The notes beneath the pieces were generated by a model, which had not been told where the DNA came from, did no database searches, and saw nothing but the letters and a program-made list of their open reading frames with translations. Both the position numbers and the translations under genes were made by a program. This document shows positions 45,985-59,318 of a DNA stretch of 64,000 bases, piece by piece; position 1 is the stretch's first letter, and the number at the start of each line of letters is the position of its first letter. Source of the stretch: Cenococcum geophilum 1.58 (Eukaryota > Ascomycota > Dothideomycetes > Gloniales > Gloniaceae); the NCBI GenBank assembly GCA_001692895.1, contig KV748182.1:934341-998340 (forward strand), written 5' to 3'.

Positions 45985-48900
45985 ACTACGGTAATATAAA
46001 CCACCGCCTTATAAGGCCCCTACTAGATAGTCTAGACCTAGAGAAATACTATATCCTTACTATATAAGAACCGTATTATAATACCTTTATATAATTAATA
46101 TACTGCCCCTAAGGATTCTAGCTCCTATATAAACTAAAAGTAGCTATATACGTGTGCTTTATAATTAGTAAGGCTATTAGCCTATCCTTATAGTTATAGT
46201 TGGCAGTTAACCTAGATATTATAGTTATAACAATCTAAATATATAGGGGACCGGTATAAATTATTAATGTGTATAACCCTAGGGTTAAAGGGGTCCCATA
46301 AATAGAGAATATTATATTAGTAATAAGCTTACTAGAAACTAAAGGTATAGAGTCTATTCTACTAGGAGATATAAACCTCTACTACCCGCGGTAGGGGGGT
46401 ATTTATATTACTGTAGATTAACAGTTAGAGTGCCTACTAAGAGCTATAAATATCTAGGGCCTTAAGCTAGCCACCCCCCTAGGAGCAATTATATGGCAAT
46501 GAGGCACCGCTAGAAGTATAATTGACCTTATATTTATAGACGAAGGCCTATACTAGAGACTTAAAAGGTATAACCCTAAAGAAGAATAGGCACTTACCCT
46601 AGACTATATCCCTATCTAGATATAGCTAGACCTAGATACTAAAGCGCAACTAAATAGAAAAAGATACGTAATAAGGAAGCTTAAGATAGACAGTTTCCTT
46701 AATGCAGTTAAATAATAACTCTAAGACCTAGAAGAAATCTACCTAATACTAAACAAGCAAGGCTTATTGGCCACCCCTAAGGAAATTAACTAAAAACTAG
46801 AAAGGATCTAGGCAGCGATTAAAAATGGGCTAAAAGAGTACTACCTGATCTTAAAACTGGGCCCCTATACGCGATACATATAGTTTATATAATACGCAGT
46901 TCTAGTTACTAGCTAACAATAAGTAAGAAGGAAATATATAAGTAGCCACAACCTTAAAGACGAGAGACGATACAAAGATATAAGAAACTAGCTAAAGAAT
47001 ACCCTAAAAAAAGAAGTAAGGAATAACTGGAGATAGTTTATAAACAAGTATACTTTTAACCTAAGCCTCCCCTATAATAAGGGCCTTTAGGCTATAGCGA
47101 AATGGGTAAAGAAAAAGGCAGGGCGCCTAGTAGAAGACTTACACCTACTACCCCTATAAAGAGTAGGAGAATTATAGGCTATAAACGATAACGATAAGAA
47201 GGTAAAGATCCTTATAGAAAGGTTCTTCCCCTAACTGGCTTTAGTAGACCTTAGTAATATTACGGGCGAAACACCGGTAACTTGCCTATAGGTTAATAGC
47301 GATATAATAACAGAGGAAATGACTAGAACTATTAGCCGCCTTTTAAATAATATAGTACTAGGACTAGATAGGATTCTAAATAAGGCCCTAAAAACCTATA
47401 GGCTACTTATAGCACCTTAGCTTGCAGATATAGCTAGAGTATACTTTACTATAGGCTACTACCTACGATTTGGAAGATTTATAATAACGGTTATTCTATA
47501 AAAAGAAGGTAAAGCAGATTACTTAATCCTAGGAAGCTACTGCCCTATTGCCTTAGAAAACACCCTTAGTAAGATCTTAAAAAGGGTAATAGCGGAACAT
47601 ATAGCAGATATAGTAGAGGAACACGCCCTACTACTATAAAGCTAAATAGGGGCAAGAAAGAACCACTTAACACTATTAGCACTTATGCTACTTACTGCTA
47701 CCATTAAATCTATATAGGCGATGTAAAAGGACTTTATAGTATTAATGCTTAGCCTAAACATTAGTGGTGCCTATAATAATATACCCCACAAGCGTCTCCT
47801 ATATATCCTTAGGGTAAAGGGCTTCTTAGAATGGATTATATAATTTGTTTAAGGGTTTATAGGCCAGAAAGAAACATTATTGGTTTTTAGCGGATACTAG
47901 AGCCCCCCTATCGCAGTTACAACAGGAATACTATAAGGATTACCCCTCTCNCCTATACTCTTCCTTTTCTTTATAAGNAACCTNCTTNACTTCTTTAANG
48001 AAGGGGCNACCTAGGGGATAGGCTTTATTAATAATACAAACCTAATTATATACGGGCTAATAGCCGTAGAGAATTGCAGAACACTAGAGAAAGCCTATAA
48101 TACTTATATAGAATAGGCAAAACGTTATAGAGTCTAATTCTTACTAGAGAAATACTAGCTAATCTATTTTATAAGAAAACGCAACTAATCTATAGATCTC
48201 TAGTATATAATTTGTATTTAAGGCTTTGGGGGTTAACCAATTTAGGGCCTAAGGGTATTAGGAGTATAGGTAGATAGTAAGCTCTAGTGGAGCGTATATG
48301 CGGCGTAAGCGGCCTATAAAGGCCAAGNATAGTTTATTACTTTATCTAGGATTATTAATTCTATATAGGGTCTATACTTTTAGAGGTTACGCCTACTATA
48401 TACAGCAGTCGTCTGGCCAACCATAATATATAGATCTAGTATTTAGGCCATTAGAGAAACTAAAAAGGGCCCCCCTAAATTACTCCTTAAACTACTTTAA
48501 AAGGTCCAAATAGCCTACCTTTAGAGTATCACAGGCGGGTACAAGCAAACGGCTATAGTACTACTTAAGAAGGAATCTAATATTCCCCCCCTACAGTTAT
48601 ATATTAAAGCCGCTATAATATAAAGAACGTAAAATAAACATAACTCTAATATTATAAAGTACATTAAGACACGCCTAAGTAAACTATAGAGGGACCCTAG
48701 GGTGCCCTATAGGAGAATAAACTAATAACCCTAAAGTAGGGAAGAGATATTAGAGAAATAGGTAAAGAAAGTAGAAGAAAAATGGTGCCGCTTTAGGGCC
48801 TAGGCCTATATAGAGGAGGAAGGGAGATGTATAAGAGGTTAGTAAAGACAATAATAAGATAGAGAAAGGAGCTAAAGTAGAACATATAAGAACGCTAGAA

Positions 48901-49396
48901 AACTATCTACTACAATATAATACTAGTTGGACTAACACTAAAGAGGTAAATAANAGTTAAAGGTACAGAGGCTNACTTAGGNAAGANNAACCNAAGCTAT
49001 AGNATAGTTAACGCTATAGGGGGTAAATACCTAAGGGCTCTAAGAAGGCCTAATAAAGGCAGAAAATATAATAGCAACACTTTTAAGAATAGGAATAATA
49101 GGACTAAAAGATTGGCTTTACTAGATAGGTGTCCTAGTAGGTAGCCTAAGATATAAATATAGCTGGCTAAGACAGACACTAAAATACGTAATACTGCTAT
49201 GCCCCCTACGCACCAATTAAGAAATAATGCTTTTAGTAGCTGGCATAGAGAACTATAATACACTACTCTTAACATAAAAAGGCCTTAAGGCGGTCACCTA
49301 GTGGCTTATTAGTTAAAATGTGCTAAATTAGTTCCGGGTTATAAGGGAAATAGTAATAAAAGGCAAGGGGGCGAGCAGTAGGTGCCCCCTAGTAAC
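45985..49396 (+). pseudogene. LINE2 ORF2: endonuclease, reverse transcriptase, RNase H-like region
   Basis: N-terminal apurinic-type endonuclease, 45985-46620: QYNYGNIN, TI-stop-EPYYN, LLGDINLYYPR near 46360-46390, RSIIDLIFIDEGL, LDYIPI (final His now Tyr). Reverse transcriptase 47230-48100: ITGETPVT, SYCPIALENTLSKILKRVI, LSLNISGAYNNIPHKRLL, FINNTNLIIYG near 48023-48055 (catalytic Asp pair now Asn). RNase H-like region and C-terminal Cys/His segment follow as in LINE1. N clusters at 47951-48008 and 48954-49003. Heavier stop load than LINE1. Cuts target DNA and copies RNA there in active relatives. Confidence 0.87.
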
Positions 49397-49670
49397 TCTA
49401 TAGTAGTAAAGTAATAGTTTATAATACTAGCGCGTCCGTAGGCTTATTACGGCAGTAGTAGTTTCTAAGAAGGTTAAATAGTAAGGTAGTAGAGTACTAT
49501 AGGCGACTTATAGGCGCTAAGTAGGCGAGTCCTAAAAGGCGGGGAGATGGATTATAGGGTTTTCTTATTTTTCTTAAATAGAGTTTTCTCCCTATATGTA
49601 AATAAGGAGTAGTCCGCGTAGGCCTAATAGGGATCCAAATCGGACGTTAAGCAATGAATTATTATTATAT

Positions 49671-52375
49671 AAACCCTCTTTAAATTCCTAATACTCTAAC
49701 CTATAGTATTCGCGCGCTAAGGCCGTACTTAAGAAATAGTAGAAGATTACGCCTAAGCTAATCCGTAAGCACTTAGATATTAAGTTTATTAATAAAGATA
49801 GTAAGAATAAAAGCGATGCTTTATCTATCTTATTAATATATAGCGGTATTCTAAGTCTATTAAGTCTAAAGAAATATAATTATAAAAGGGAGTAACTTAC
49901 TAGAGGCATCTATAGGCAAACTACGGCAAACTGCGGTAAGCTACTAGAAACAGCCGTAATAATCTAGTTATTTAGCCTATAGATAATCCCAATAATATAA
50001 AGTACGGTAAGGATAATTGCGATACTCTCTAGAGTAAAACTGCTTTATATCCCTAATTAGCTTAAACTCTATATAATAATTTAACTCTATACCCGTAAAA
50101 GCTTTCCTTAGTAAAATTATAGAAACTAATATAATCTAAGATACCTTAGGTAAAAATGCGCCTAAGGATAATATAACCTAAGCTAAGAAGATATAGGTTA
50201 TAATGCCTATTACGCAAAGGCATAAGTATATAGTTATATAGAGTATATCTTAAATTAGACTAATATTAGCTCTTTTTAGATTTTAAGAGACCGCTATAGC
50301 TAAAGTAGGAAGTAACGTTTAATAAATAGAGTAGTAAATATATAAACATTTAGCTAAGCTATATAGAGTTCCTAAAAAGGCCGTTTTAGTAAAGAACCTA
50401 GTCCCTATTTCTAGTAAATAGGGTTTAAATCTAAAGTTTAAATTATTCCTATAGCTATATAGCGCATTTAAGATATTCCACTAAGAGCGCACATAACTAA
50501 ATAGTGGGGTTTTTGCTAATAGTATAGGAACCGGAAAAATCGTAACTGCGTACTTAACTATTATCCTTAGTTACCACTATGCTATAAACCTAGATAAAGT
50601 AGCTGCTAATTAAGCGTCTAAAAATGCAAATTAGTATCTATAAAAGAATAACTAGGCTAAAGACGCTAAGTGTCCTAGCTAGAACAAGATACCTTTTTTA
50701 TACTTATATATAAATTAAAACGCTATATCTATAATATAAAGATAGTATAGTGCAAATCTAGTTATATATAATTCTAAGTATAATTACTAACTAGAGAGAT
50801 AATTATATCTTATTATTTAAAGACTCTACGCTTATAATAAAAGAGTAGACGCTACTATATTTTGCAATATACTATAAAATAAAAGGTATATTTAAAGAAA
50901 TAGCGCGACTAAACCTTTAGGAATAGCTTTAAATAGGGACTTTAGGGGACTAGTTAGATTATAATGCGATAAATAATAGTTGGACTTTAATAGGTAAAAA
51001 GAAAACGCCCTACTTATAGTTCTTTAATGGCCCTTTATAGAAGTATATAGGTTATTATAACTACGCTCTTTAGCAGAATCTTATAGGATAAGTTTTATAA
51101 TAAAAAAAAAATAAGAAACTTATATTAACTAATTCCTTTATTCTTAAAAAAAAAAGTGGTACTGTTATACCTAAGATTCTTTACCTAGGCTATTTCTAGT
51201 ATAGTAATAGAGAATGGTATTATAGATATATACTAGTTTATTATAAGCGCCCTTAAAGATACAAATTAGGCAACCGCTTAAGCTAACCTAATATTCTTAG
51301 AAAATATATATCCGCGGAAGTTAATAAAATAGCTAAACTATAGACCCAATTTTTAAAGTAGGGAAGGAGCAACCCTAAAAGTGCCTTATAGTCTACGATA
51401 TATAAAGAATTAGTTAAGGTTGGTAGCCTAATTTTTATAAATTTTCTTATTTACCGTAACTAGGATACTATTAACTTTAATAACAGAAAACTAAAAGCTA
51501 TTCTAGACTAGCTCTAAATTTAATATATAAAGTATAATTATAAAACTAAAGAACTTAAATTTCTATATAGTATAGAAGGTGTAATAGTATTAGAAATAAA
51601 AGAGGTATTTTAGCAGAAAATAGTTAAATAGAGAGAAGATAGTTCTCCTACTAGGAAAAAACTAGTATAAATGGCCAGCAGCTCCTTAAGCAGCTACTTT
51701 ACGTACTATAATGCAGTAATAACGCCTGGGTTACTTTTATAGAAGGATAGATTTAGTAAAGATTTTCTAGATATCAAAAAAAAGTTTAGTTTAATACTAC
51801 ACCAACGCAGTTAAAAATCCTATTAAAAGTATCTTGGATTAGAATAAGGAGGAAATTCTTTATAATAACGCGAAGTTTAGGACGCTTTTAGCTATCTATA
51901 AAGAAATTACAGCAGCACTATATATTAAAGGCTATTGTAGTAAAATTTTTATTAGTACTAATTTTTTATTTATTAGGGCGGTATATATACTAGTAAGTAG
52001 CAAAATACTTTATCTTTTTACCTCTTAATAGCAGCACGCTTAACTAGAACTCTAAACTAACACTTATTTTAGGCCTTAGTTACTAAATATAGTAAGGATG
52101 CCGTTATATGCCTCCCTAAAGGAATATTACTAAAGTAAAAAGACTATATAATCTATAACATATAAAAGTAGCTAAACGGACTATAAATTCTCTTATTATT
52201 TCTAAAGGCTATTACGGAGGGTATTACTATTAACGGCTTTCCGTATTAAAAGTGGAATTTTAAATAAGCTTAAGTTTAAGAAGAACGTAGGTATAAATAA
52301 GTCTAAAATTTTAAAGAAGTAGCTAATGCAAATATTATAGATTATAGTAGCGATATATTTTTAATCCTTTTAGCG
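49671..52375 (+). pseudogene. SNF2-like ATPase gene relic, copy S1 (5'-truncated)
   Basis: Homologous to 62875-64000 (copy S2) from its first base, so the N-terminal quarter is missing at the LINE2 junction. Key blocks: GLNLKF..FL.LY.AFKIFH near 50430-50480, GVFANSIGTGKIVTAYLTIIL at about 50503-50567 (Walker A; SNF2-type ADxMGxGKT expected), and YIILSIITN-stop-RDN near 50780-50825 (motif Ia with Trp lost). 51300-52375 holds a charged C-terminal half without clear helicase motifs, ending YSSDIFLILLAQN. No DEAH box or second RecA lobe could be recognised. SNF2-type proteins are nuclear DNA translocases; assignment to a subfamily is not possible. Inactivated by RIP-type stops. Confidence 0.55.
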
Positions 52376-53588
52376 CAGAATTAGGCAATATACTAGGTAG
52401 TTTGCCGTAAATTCTTCTCTGGTGGAAGAAGTATAACAGACTATTATTTTTAGAATTAGGTAATATAGTAGGCAGTATTCCGCAGTTTTATAGTTAGTAA
52501 AAGGCAAATACTAATTTTTTTTTATAGAATTAAGTAATGTACTTGGCAATATATAGCAGTCTTACGGCTAATAGAAGGTATATACTAAGTTGTTTTTTAT
52601 AAAACTAGGTAATATATTAGCAATATACTACAATTCTTTTATTAATAAGAAAAGTATACTATTTTGCTATTTAAAAAACCGGGTAATGCGTGGGTAATAT
52701 ATCGCAGTGCTTCGTTAATAAAAGAAGCCGCTAGCTTATAATGTGGGAACCGGGTAATATATAAGCCAATATTCGGAATACTCTACTTATAAAAGGAGCC
52801 TATTAGCTTATAATGTAGGAACTAGGCAACGCATAATTAGATATATTATAGTGCTCTATTAATAAGTAGCGCCTATTAATTTACTACTTAAGGACCTAAG
52901 TAATGCGCTAGGCTATATATTATAGTGCTCTATTAATGTAGTAAGTCTGCTAGCTTATAATATAGGAGCTAGGCAATATACGAGCTAATATATTAAAATA
53001 CTCTACTAATAGGCGATACCTACTAGCTTATAATTTAAAGAATTAGGTAATATACCTAGCAATATACAGTAACTTTATGCTTAATAATAGAAGTCTACTA
53101 ACGTATTTTACAAGCGAAGTATTGACATAAGCGAGTTATCGAAACCAATTTCTCACCAAAATCTATAAAATCTACAATGAAATATCTTAACAACAACTAG
53201 ATAAAACACTCTGAAATTTTTAAATTAAACTTTTACATATAATTTAAAGCCTATATTAAATTTTTAAATTAATAAATGTACTTGTTATTAAGACATAATA
53301 TTTTATTTATATTTAAAGACTAAAACTTAATATCTTAATAATTATTAGGTTTTATCCTATAAAAAATAATAATTACTTTTTCTAATTAATGTTTATAATC
53401 TATTAAATTTTTAGAGTTTTTATTTAGTCGTTATTAAGATATTTCGTTATAGATTTTATAGATTTTGGTGAGAAATTGGTTTCGATAACTCGCTTATGTC
53501 AATACTTCGCTTGTAAAATACGTTAGCTTACCGCTTAAGAAACTAAGCGGTATACTAGGCAATATATAGCAATTTTACGCTTAATAAT
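52376..53588. repeat. Satellite of about 73-bp units, left block
   Basis: Ten to eleven degenerate units, each with GCTTATAATG.AGGAACTAGG, then a GCAATATA-type core, then CTCTATTAATA...AAGCCTACTA. The first units overlap the end of the S1 gene. Interrupted at 53101-53523 by the TA-flanked element and, after 53588, by copia; it resumes at 59477. Confidence 0.85.
53101..53523. mobile_element. 423-bp inverted-repeat element with TA duplication (MITE-like)
   Basis: Perfect 74-bp terminal inverted repeats (53101-53174 and 53450-53523, starting ACGTATTTTACAAGCGAAG), imperfectly extended to about 115 bp. TA lies on both sides (53099-53100 and 53524-53525), whereas uninterrupted satellite units have one TA at this point. 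No coding capacity and an AT-rich middle. TA duplication fits non-autonomous Tc1/mariner-type elements. It retains CpA dinucleotides and shows no RIP, unlike its surroundings. Confidence 0.88.
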
Positions 53589-53746
53589 TGTCGGGAATGA
53601 GGCACGTGGTTATCACGTGTCGCCGCGGCACTAGCGTGGTAAGGAACCTTAAGTTCCTCACCCTTCCCCTTTCTAATTAACAAGAATAATAACTATTATA
53701 CTATCTACGAACCGTAGCTACGTGATATCCCCTTATGAGTCCAACA
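53589..53746 (+). repeat. Copia 5' LTR
   Basis: 158 bp, starts tgtcgggaatgaggc, ends gagtccaaca. Contains the palindromic-looking ggaaccttaagttcc. Confidence 0.92.
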
Positions 53747-54131
53747 CTGATTAGTGGTTAACTTTACTATTATACCACAGAACAGCTAGGTATCACTAAG
53801 AAGAGACGAGCCACTGTACCAGTGCTACTCGTGCTAGAGGAAGCTGTCTTTTAAGGTCAGAACTAGTCCTAAACCTTAAATAGAACTCTTCCACAAATCT
53901 AAGGATCTAAAGGCCAGAACTAATCCTAAGCCTTTCTAAGATTACAGATTCTTGCGTTTATTACGCAGAATAACACGCTTTACAAGTCTTCGCGATTTAA
54001 GGCTAGAACTGGTCCTAAGCCCTATAATTATAAATATATGTTACGAACGCGTACTAAATAATAAATATATATTACGAACGCGTACTAAACGACAATCCCT
54101 ACGCCAATAACACTTCCCTTCCTTTAAAAAT

Positions 54132-57100
54132 ATGGCTACGCCTACTTTAAACAACTAGGAAGACTCCTTATTACTAGGGGTAGCTTTATACGCGAAACTT
54201 ATTAATAAAAATTAGAACGAATTTACCTTTAATATAATAACTTATACCGTAAAATAAGTTAATAGCTTTCTCCTATACCATATTATATTCTACTAAAGTA
54301 GATACTATACCGATATATAGCTATAGGAATATTTTAGGAAGGATTTCGTAGGATGGACCGCTAACACCTAGGCACTTAGCAATATTAATATTGTTTAGGA
54401 TTTTTAAGACTTCCTCTATAGGAACGGGGTATATATTGCTAAGAACGGTAACCCAATTACTAGCAATATTTAGGCCGTTATTACTAGTATAAAAGAACTA
54501 ATATAGACGGAAGCTGAGATTATACGTTAACTACGGAAACCTAAAAATAACCTATATTCTTCAGAAGGCAACTTTAATTTATATTAAAACCCCTAGAACG
54601 CTAACCCCCTACCTAGAGCTGCTCTCCCACCTAAAGGTGCTCTCCTACTTAGAGTTGCTTCGCCTTTACCTCCTTTACTCTAGCTAACCGGTAAGCCTTT
54701 ACTATAAGAAGTTACGAATCTAATAAAGGTATATTTAGACGAAGAGAAAAAGTTTAAAGGAGAACTATATAATATACTTAAAGCAAAACTATAAGTCTTT
54801 TATAACTGTTATAATAAGGTTAAAATTTAACGCTACTAGTACTATTATGCTTTCTCTATTATATTAAAGGGACGGGCAGTAATATTCTATTACGACTATA
54901 TTACGGGTAAAAACTATAACTTTAATATAATGCTTTAGCTTACTAGAGCCCACTTTAAGACTAATAAGAATCGCCAACTTTATATATCCGAATGGCGAGA
55001 GACTACGTTCTAAAAAGTTATTACTTCTAACCTAACAAAGACTCGTTTAGAGTGCCTTTAACTACTCTTTAATAAACTCTAGAAAATCTAATATGGCTTT
55101 ACTAAAACTTACTAAAATAAAAACAGCCTAAGGGACCAGGTTATCTTAGCATGCTATAGCGTTCTTAAGTATAACTTGGCGCTATATAAACCTATAAATA
55201 CGTTTAAAGGAGTATATGCTAAGCTACGCTCTGCTATAGGTACTGCGATATAAATATAAGAATCTTAATAGTTCTATACTAAAAACCTTACCTAACTAAG
55301 TATTCCTAACCAACACGATTATAACTAGACTAATTAAATATATAGTAGCCGCGGTAGGGAATATAGAAGAGGGTACGATTAACGTTAACTATAAGGTAAT
55401 TATAGAGGTCCCTATAAAGGTTTATTTTAAAGTAATTACTAAAAGAAATGCTACGTTTATAAGAAGCTAAATTGCTAGTTAACTAGACACTCCCTTAATA
55501 AGCGAAAAGAGGTATATAATAAGTTCCGTTAGAGTATAAGAAATATTAGAAATTATAAGGTTACTATGGCCTACTTCTAAAGCTTCCTAGTTTAATATAA
55601 AGGCGTAGAAGACCTTAAGGGTAAGGTTAATAAAACTAAACAGCTCCTTATAGATATAGAAATTAAAGACTACTTACCTAACCAATACTTTACTAAGTAT
55701 AGTAAGGTAAATAGCACATAAACTATTGCTGTCCTTAATAACCAATCTACGCTCCATTCTATTATAAAGTTAGATATCTTTAATAAGCCAAAGGAGAGCT
55801 CCGCGTTTTCCTTCGACGATAGATACTCGGCAAATGTCTTTTATAGTATTATACCAGATACTAAAGCCGTAGGAGTATCTATAGTAGGAGAACCTTAAGT
55901 TTAAGCCCTTTAGTAGCTTAATAGCTCTATTTAAATTAACTATTTAACGGCAGGCTAGCATACAATTCGTTTTAGCAAAGGTACTATAATCTCTCTCGGC
56001 ACAATTAGGGTTTAAACCCCCTTAGGGTATATTAGTTTTCACGTTATTCCTATAAATACTCCGTTTCTATTTTACATTAAAGATATAGATAAGTTAGGTA
56101 TTAGGCTTAATAACCTTAAGAATATACTTATTTAGGGAGATAATTAGGTACCCGTTATATGCAAGTAGGGTTACCCCTAGTTACTCCTTTATTAACTAGA
56201 AAAGAGTATTACTTAAAGCTACTTAATTAAGTCGGAATTACGCCAACTATACCGTCATTTTGGCCACCTATCTATTTATTAATTGCTTAGGGTTCTTTAG
56301 CAAGTAGGTTATAAAGTCAAGGTTAAGGCAATTAAGTATTTTATAAAGTATTACTATTACTGCTAAATAAACCAGAAGTCCCCTAGCCGATTTAAGTTCA
56401 CCCTTAAGAATAACTACAACTTTAACTTCTATATTATTATTAACGTTATATATCTTAGCGGNAAGCCAGTNCTCTAANTTATTAANTTCTTAACCTNNTT
56501 NTAAGCCGCGNGTTTTTTAAAAGATATATTAGCNAGAAANNTATAGGAGACCCTTTAGTTATACTAGATTAATATCTATTTAGGACCCCCTAATTAAATC
56601 GTCCATAACGTAGGAAAGAACTTCTTATTTATAGAGTTTCGATAATAGATAAAGGCAATAGCAGTTAAGGTTAAGGAAGTCCCTATTAAGGCATATAATA
56701 GTATTAGAAAAGTAGAACGATATTATACGCCATTACGCCGTATATATAAGATTATCTCTTTAGAACTAAAGGACGCTAGTAAAGAACTTACCTTGCAAAT
56801 AGCTATTAAAGCTATTAATAATTCTGCTGGCCTAGATAGACTCGTACCTACGTTACTAGTCTTTAGCGCCTACCCTTAAATAACTAACAATTCTCCACTA
56901 TTTCTCTCTATTATATAATAAGCCGAGGCTATTTATAAGGCAATAAAGGAGGTGCGATGTCTCTATGCTATACGCTAGGTTAATAACGCACTAGGAATAA
57001 GAAATGGCCCAAATACCTTAACTACGCTCAATCCGCCACTCTAGTCTAAAGTACGCGTATAGCGTAAAAAAGGAAAATAGTTAGGCCCACATTAACTTAT

Positions 57101-59023
57101 TATAATTAATGGTTAAACTTATACTATTTAGATGCCTTATAGACCCACTTAATTCCGTTTAACTATTATTAAGCCTTACTATAAAGATAACAATTCCGAG
57201 CCTTTACAGGATGCCCTAGAAGATGCCCTAAAAGAGAACTATAATTAACATGCTCTAGAAGACGACTATAATCCCAATACAATTATAGTAGATACGCCAC
57301 AACCACGACGCGGTAGAGGTCGCCCAAAGGGATTATAAAATCGCCAATATCTTATTAATTTTAAAAAATAATTTGTTGCCGCCATTAAGAATAGAGTTAA
57401 GTTATTAATGGCCTTTATAATAGCTAAAGAGAAGGCTAACTTTAAGCTCGCAAAACAGCTCCAAAAGGAAGGTCGTATTATAACCCTAGGAGCTCCTTTC
57501 TAAGCATCCGACAAGTAGAAGATTAACGGTCTTATCGCAAGAGGAGTCTTTAAATTTAAGAAGTATAACCCTACTAAGTTTAATAGAATTCGCATCTTTA
57601 AGTTAAGAATGGTTAACGAGATTAAGGGTAAAGCTACTAACGCCCCATTCAAGAAATTAAGGCTTGTTATTTAAGGCTACAACAATAATAGTAAGGAGGT
57701 AATTCTTACGTAGTCTCCCATGATTTAATAAGCTAGTTAGCGAGTTATTATTGCGCTAGCTCCCTCCTTAATAAAGAATAGAATAGCGGTTTATTTANGA
57801 GATATTACTTAAGCCTACACCCAATTAGAGACGCACCTTTAGCGCTTAATATTAGCATACCTTCTAAAGCAAATTCGCCACCAGTATCCTAAAGATACGA
57901 TTATAGTTATACTTAAGCCATTATATAGGATCGTAGAGGTAGAAACTTACTGGTGGGCTACCTACAGCAAGCACCATAAAGAGAAGCTTTTAATAACTAC
58001 TTCTATATTTAATCCCTGCTTCCTTATTACAACTACAGGAACTCCATTTAGAATCGTTGGTATATAAACTAACGATATAATTATCTTAGGAGACGACTAA
58101 TTTTTAGCTCTTAAAGAAGACGAGCTAGTAAAGGCAAATCTTATAGTAAAGCTAAAAGAAAAGCTTAATTTAACAACACCATTACTCTTTAATAGATACA
58201 TCCTTTCCCTAAATAAGGATTCTATTGCTTTACGCTAGAAGGGTTAAGGTAAGAAGATTAACGTTATTAACGTTAATTCCCTAAAGTAAGGATACGTAAA
58301 GTAACGCGCTCGCGGAGCTTATATTACTTCTATCTATTAACCTAAGGCTTTATTTAATCTCTCCGTTGCCATTTAACACTAAGAACCAACTAAGGATAAT
58401 GTTCTTGCCCTAAATAAACGTCTTTTCTAGTAAATAAACCATCTCGATTGGGGACTACTCTACGTGCCTATTAATCTTCCTACCGCTAAGCTCTTTGTAT
58501 TTATTAATAGATCGTTTATAAATAATAAAGATTTTAGCTCCTAATTAGGATATAAGATTATTATCGCGAACGAATTTACTAGAGAGAATAACTTTACAAT
58601 CTATGGCAATCTTATCTATTAGAGCTTAACTAAGAGCAAGCGCGTTACCCAAAGTGTTTTAGCATCAGAGATATATAAAATAGTTAGCGGAGTTAATATA
58701 GCAATTGCAATTAGAACTACCCTAAAGATAATTATAGATTAACTTAAACTTCCTATTATCCCTACAATCGTGTGCACCGACTTATATTCCCTCTACGAGT
58801 ATTTAGTTAAGCTCGGTACTACGAAAAAGAAGCGCCTTATAATCGATATTATGGTACTTCAGCAATCCTATAAGCGTTAAGAACTCTTTAAAATTTATAG
58901 ATTAATAGCCAAGATAACCCAGTAGATGCGATGACGAAGGTAAACCTAAATAAGGCACTAGAGACATTCGTTAATATAAATACTTTGCGTGTATAAGTTA
59001 AAGGTTAGGTTAAAAGGGAGTAG
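54132..59023 (+). pseudogene. Copia Gag-Pol polyprotein relic
   Basis: Starts at ATG 54132 (MATPTLNN). Gag spans to about 55600. Protease region 55770-56190 (IIPDTKAVGVSI, AGQHTIRFSKGTIISLGTI, TPFLFYIKDIDKLGI). Integrase zinc part LYRHFGHLSIY.LLRVLQQVGY near 56245-56320 (paired Cys now Tyr), then its core with GPPNQIVHNVGKNF near 56585. Reverse transcriptase 57480-58250 (PFKKLRLVIQGY, SLIKNRIAVYLRDITQAYTQ, FRIVGI.TNDIIILGDDQFLAL). RNase H 58440-59020 ([37 protein letters not shown]). The order integrase before reverse transcriptase defines copia. At least one frameshift and many RIP-type stops; N at 56462-56542 and 57798. Confidence 0.9.
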
Positions 59024-59045
59024 GAGATATAGCGAGGGCCGCTAA

Positions 59046-59250
59046 GGCGCAAATATGGCTGGTAGAATTTGGTAGAATATGGCTGGCAGAATCTGGTAGA
59101 ATATAGCTGGTAGAATCTGGCAGAGTATGGCTGGCAGAATCTGGCAGAGTATAGCTGGCAGAATTTAACAGAACATGGGGCAGAATTTGGCAGAATATTA
59201 TAGCTAGCAGAATACGGCAGAAGACGGCAAAATACAATAACGTGGCGGAT
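59046..59250. repeat. GGCAGAAT minisatellite in the copia 3' untranslated region
   Basis: About eight 24-bp units of TATGGCTGGCAGAATCTGG-like sequence between the Pol end and the polypurine tract. Related to the array at 968-1120; both follow the 17-mer gagggccgctaaggcgc. Confidence 0.82.
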
Positions 59251-59300
59251 GCTAGCACCGTTATAGCTTAGTTGCGTTATTTATATATAGATAGCAACCA

Positions 59301-59318
59301 TAAAAAAAAGGTTGCCAG
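59301..59318 (+). other. Copia polypurine tract
   Basis: taaaaaaaaggttgccag directly before the 3' LTR; the A8GG core is the likely primer site. Confidence 0.6.

Larger units (their letters stand above)
32996..49668 (+). mobile_element. LINE2, Tad-like non-LTR retrotransposon, interrupted twice
   Basis: Assembled from 32996-34673 (leader), 37130-38130 (ORF1), about 44881-45480 (rest of ORF1, zinc knuckles), 45481-45984 (ORF1 tail or spacer, nothing recognised) and 45985-49668 (ORF2 and 3' end, finishing in ttattattatat). Interruptions are LINE1 in the leader and a segment with the gypsy element in ORF1. Without them it is about 7.4 kb, close to known Tad elements. No target duplication is visible: the left flank is the Helitron end, the right flank is the SNF2-like gene. 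Confidence 0.7.

Noticed and set aside
48997-49275. 92-codon open frame on minus in LINE2
   Set aside because: Antisense to the C-terminal part of LINE2 ORF2, which is homologous to LINE1; hydrophobic composition is a by-product.
52376-53588. Regular repeats resembling a CRISPR array
   Set aside because: Units are continuous degenerate satellite without constant repeat plus unique spacer, in eukaryotic DNA with no cas genes.
53747-53790. tRNA-like phrase tagtggttaacttta after the copia 5' LTR
   Set aside because: No acceptor stem, anticodon arm or 3' half; could be part of a primer-binding site, but complementarity to a tRNA end cannot be shown by eye.
59010-59258. 82-codon open frame on minus with LPDSASH repeats
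   Set aside because: Translation of the 24-bp minisatellite of the copia 3' region.
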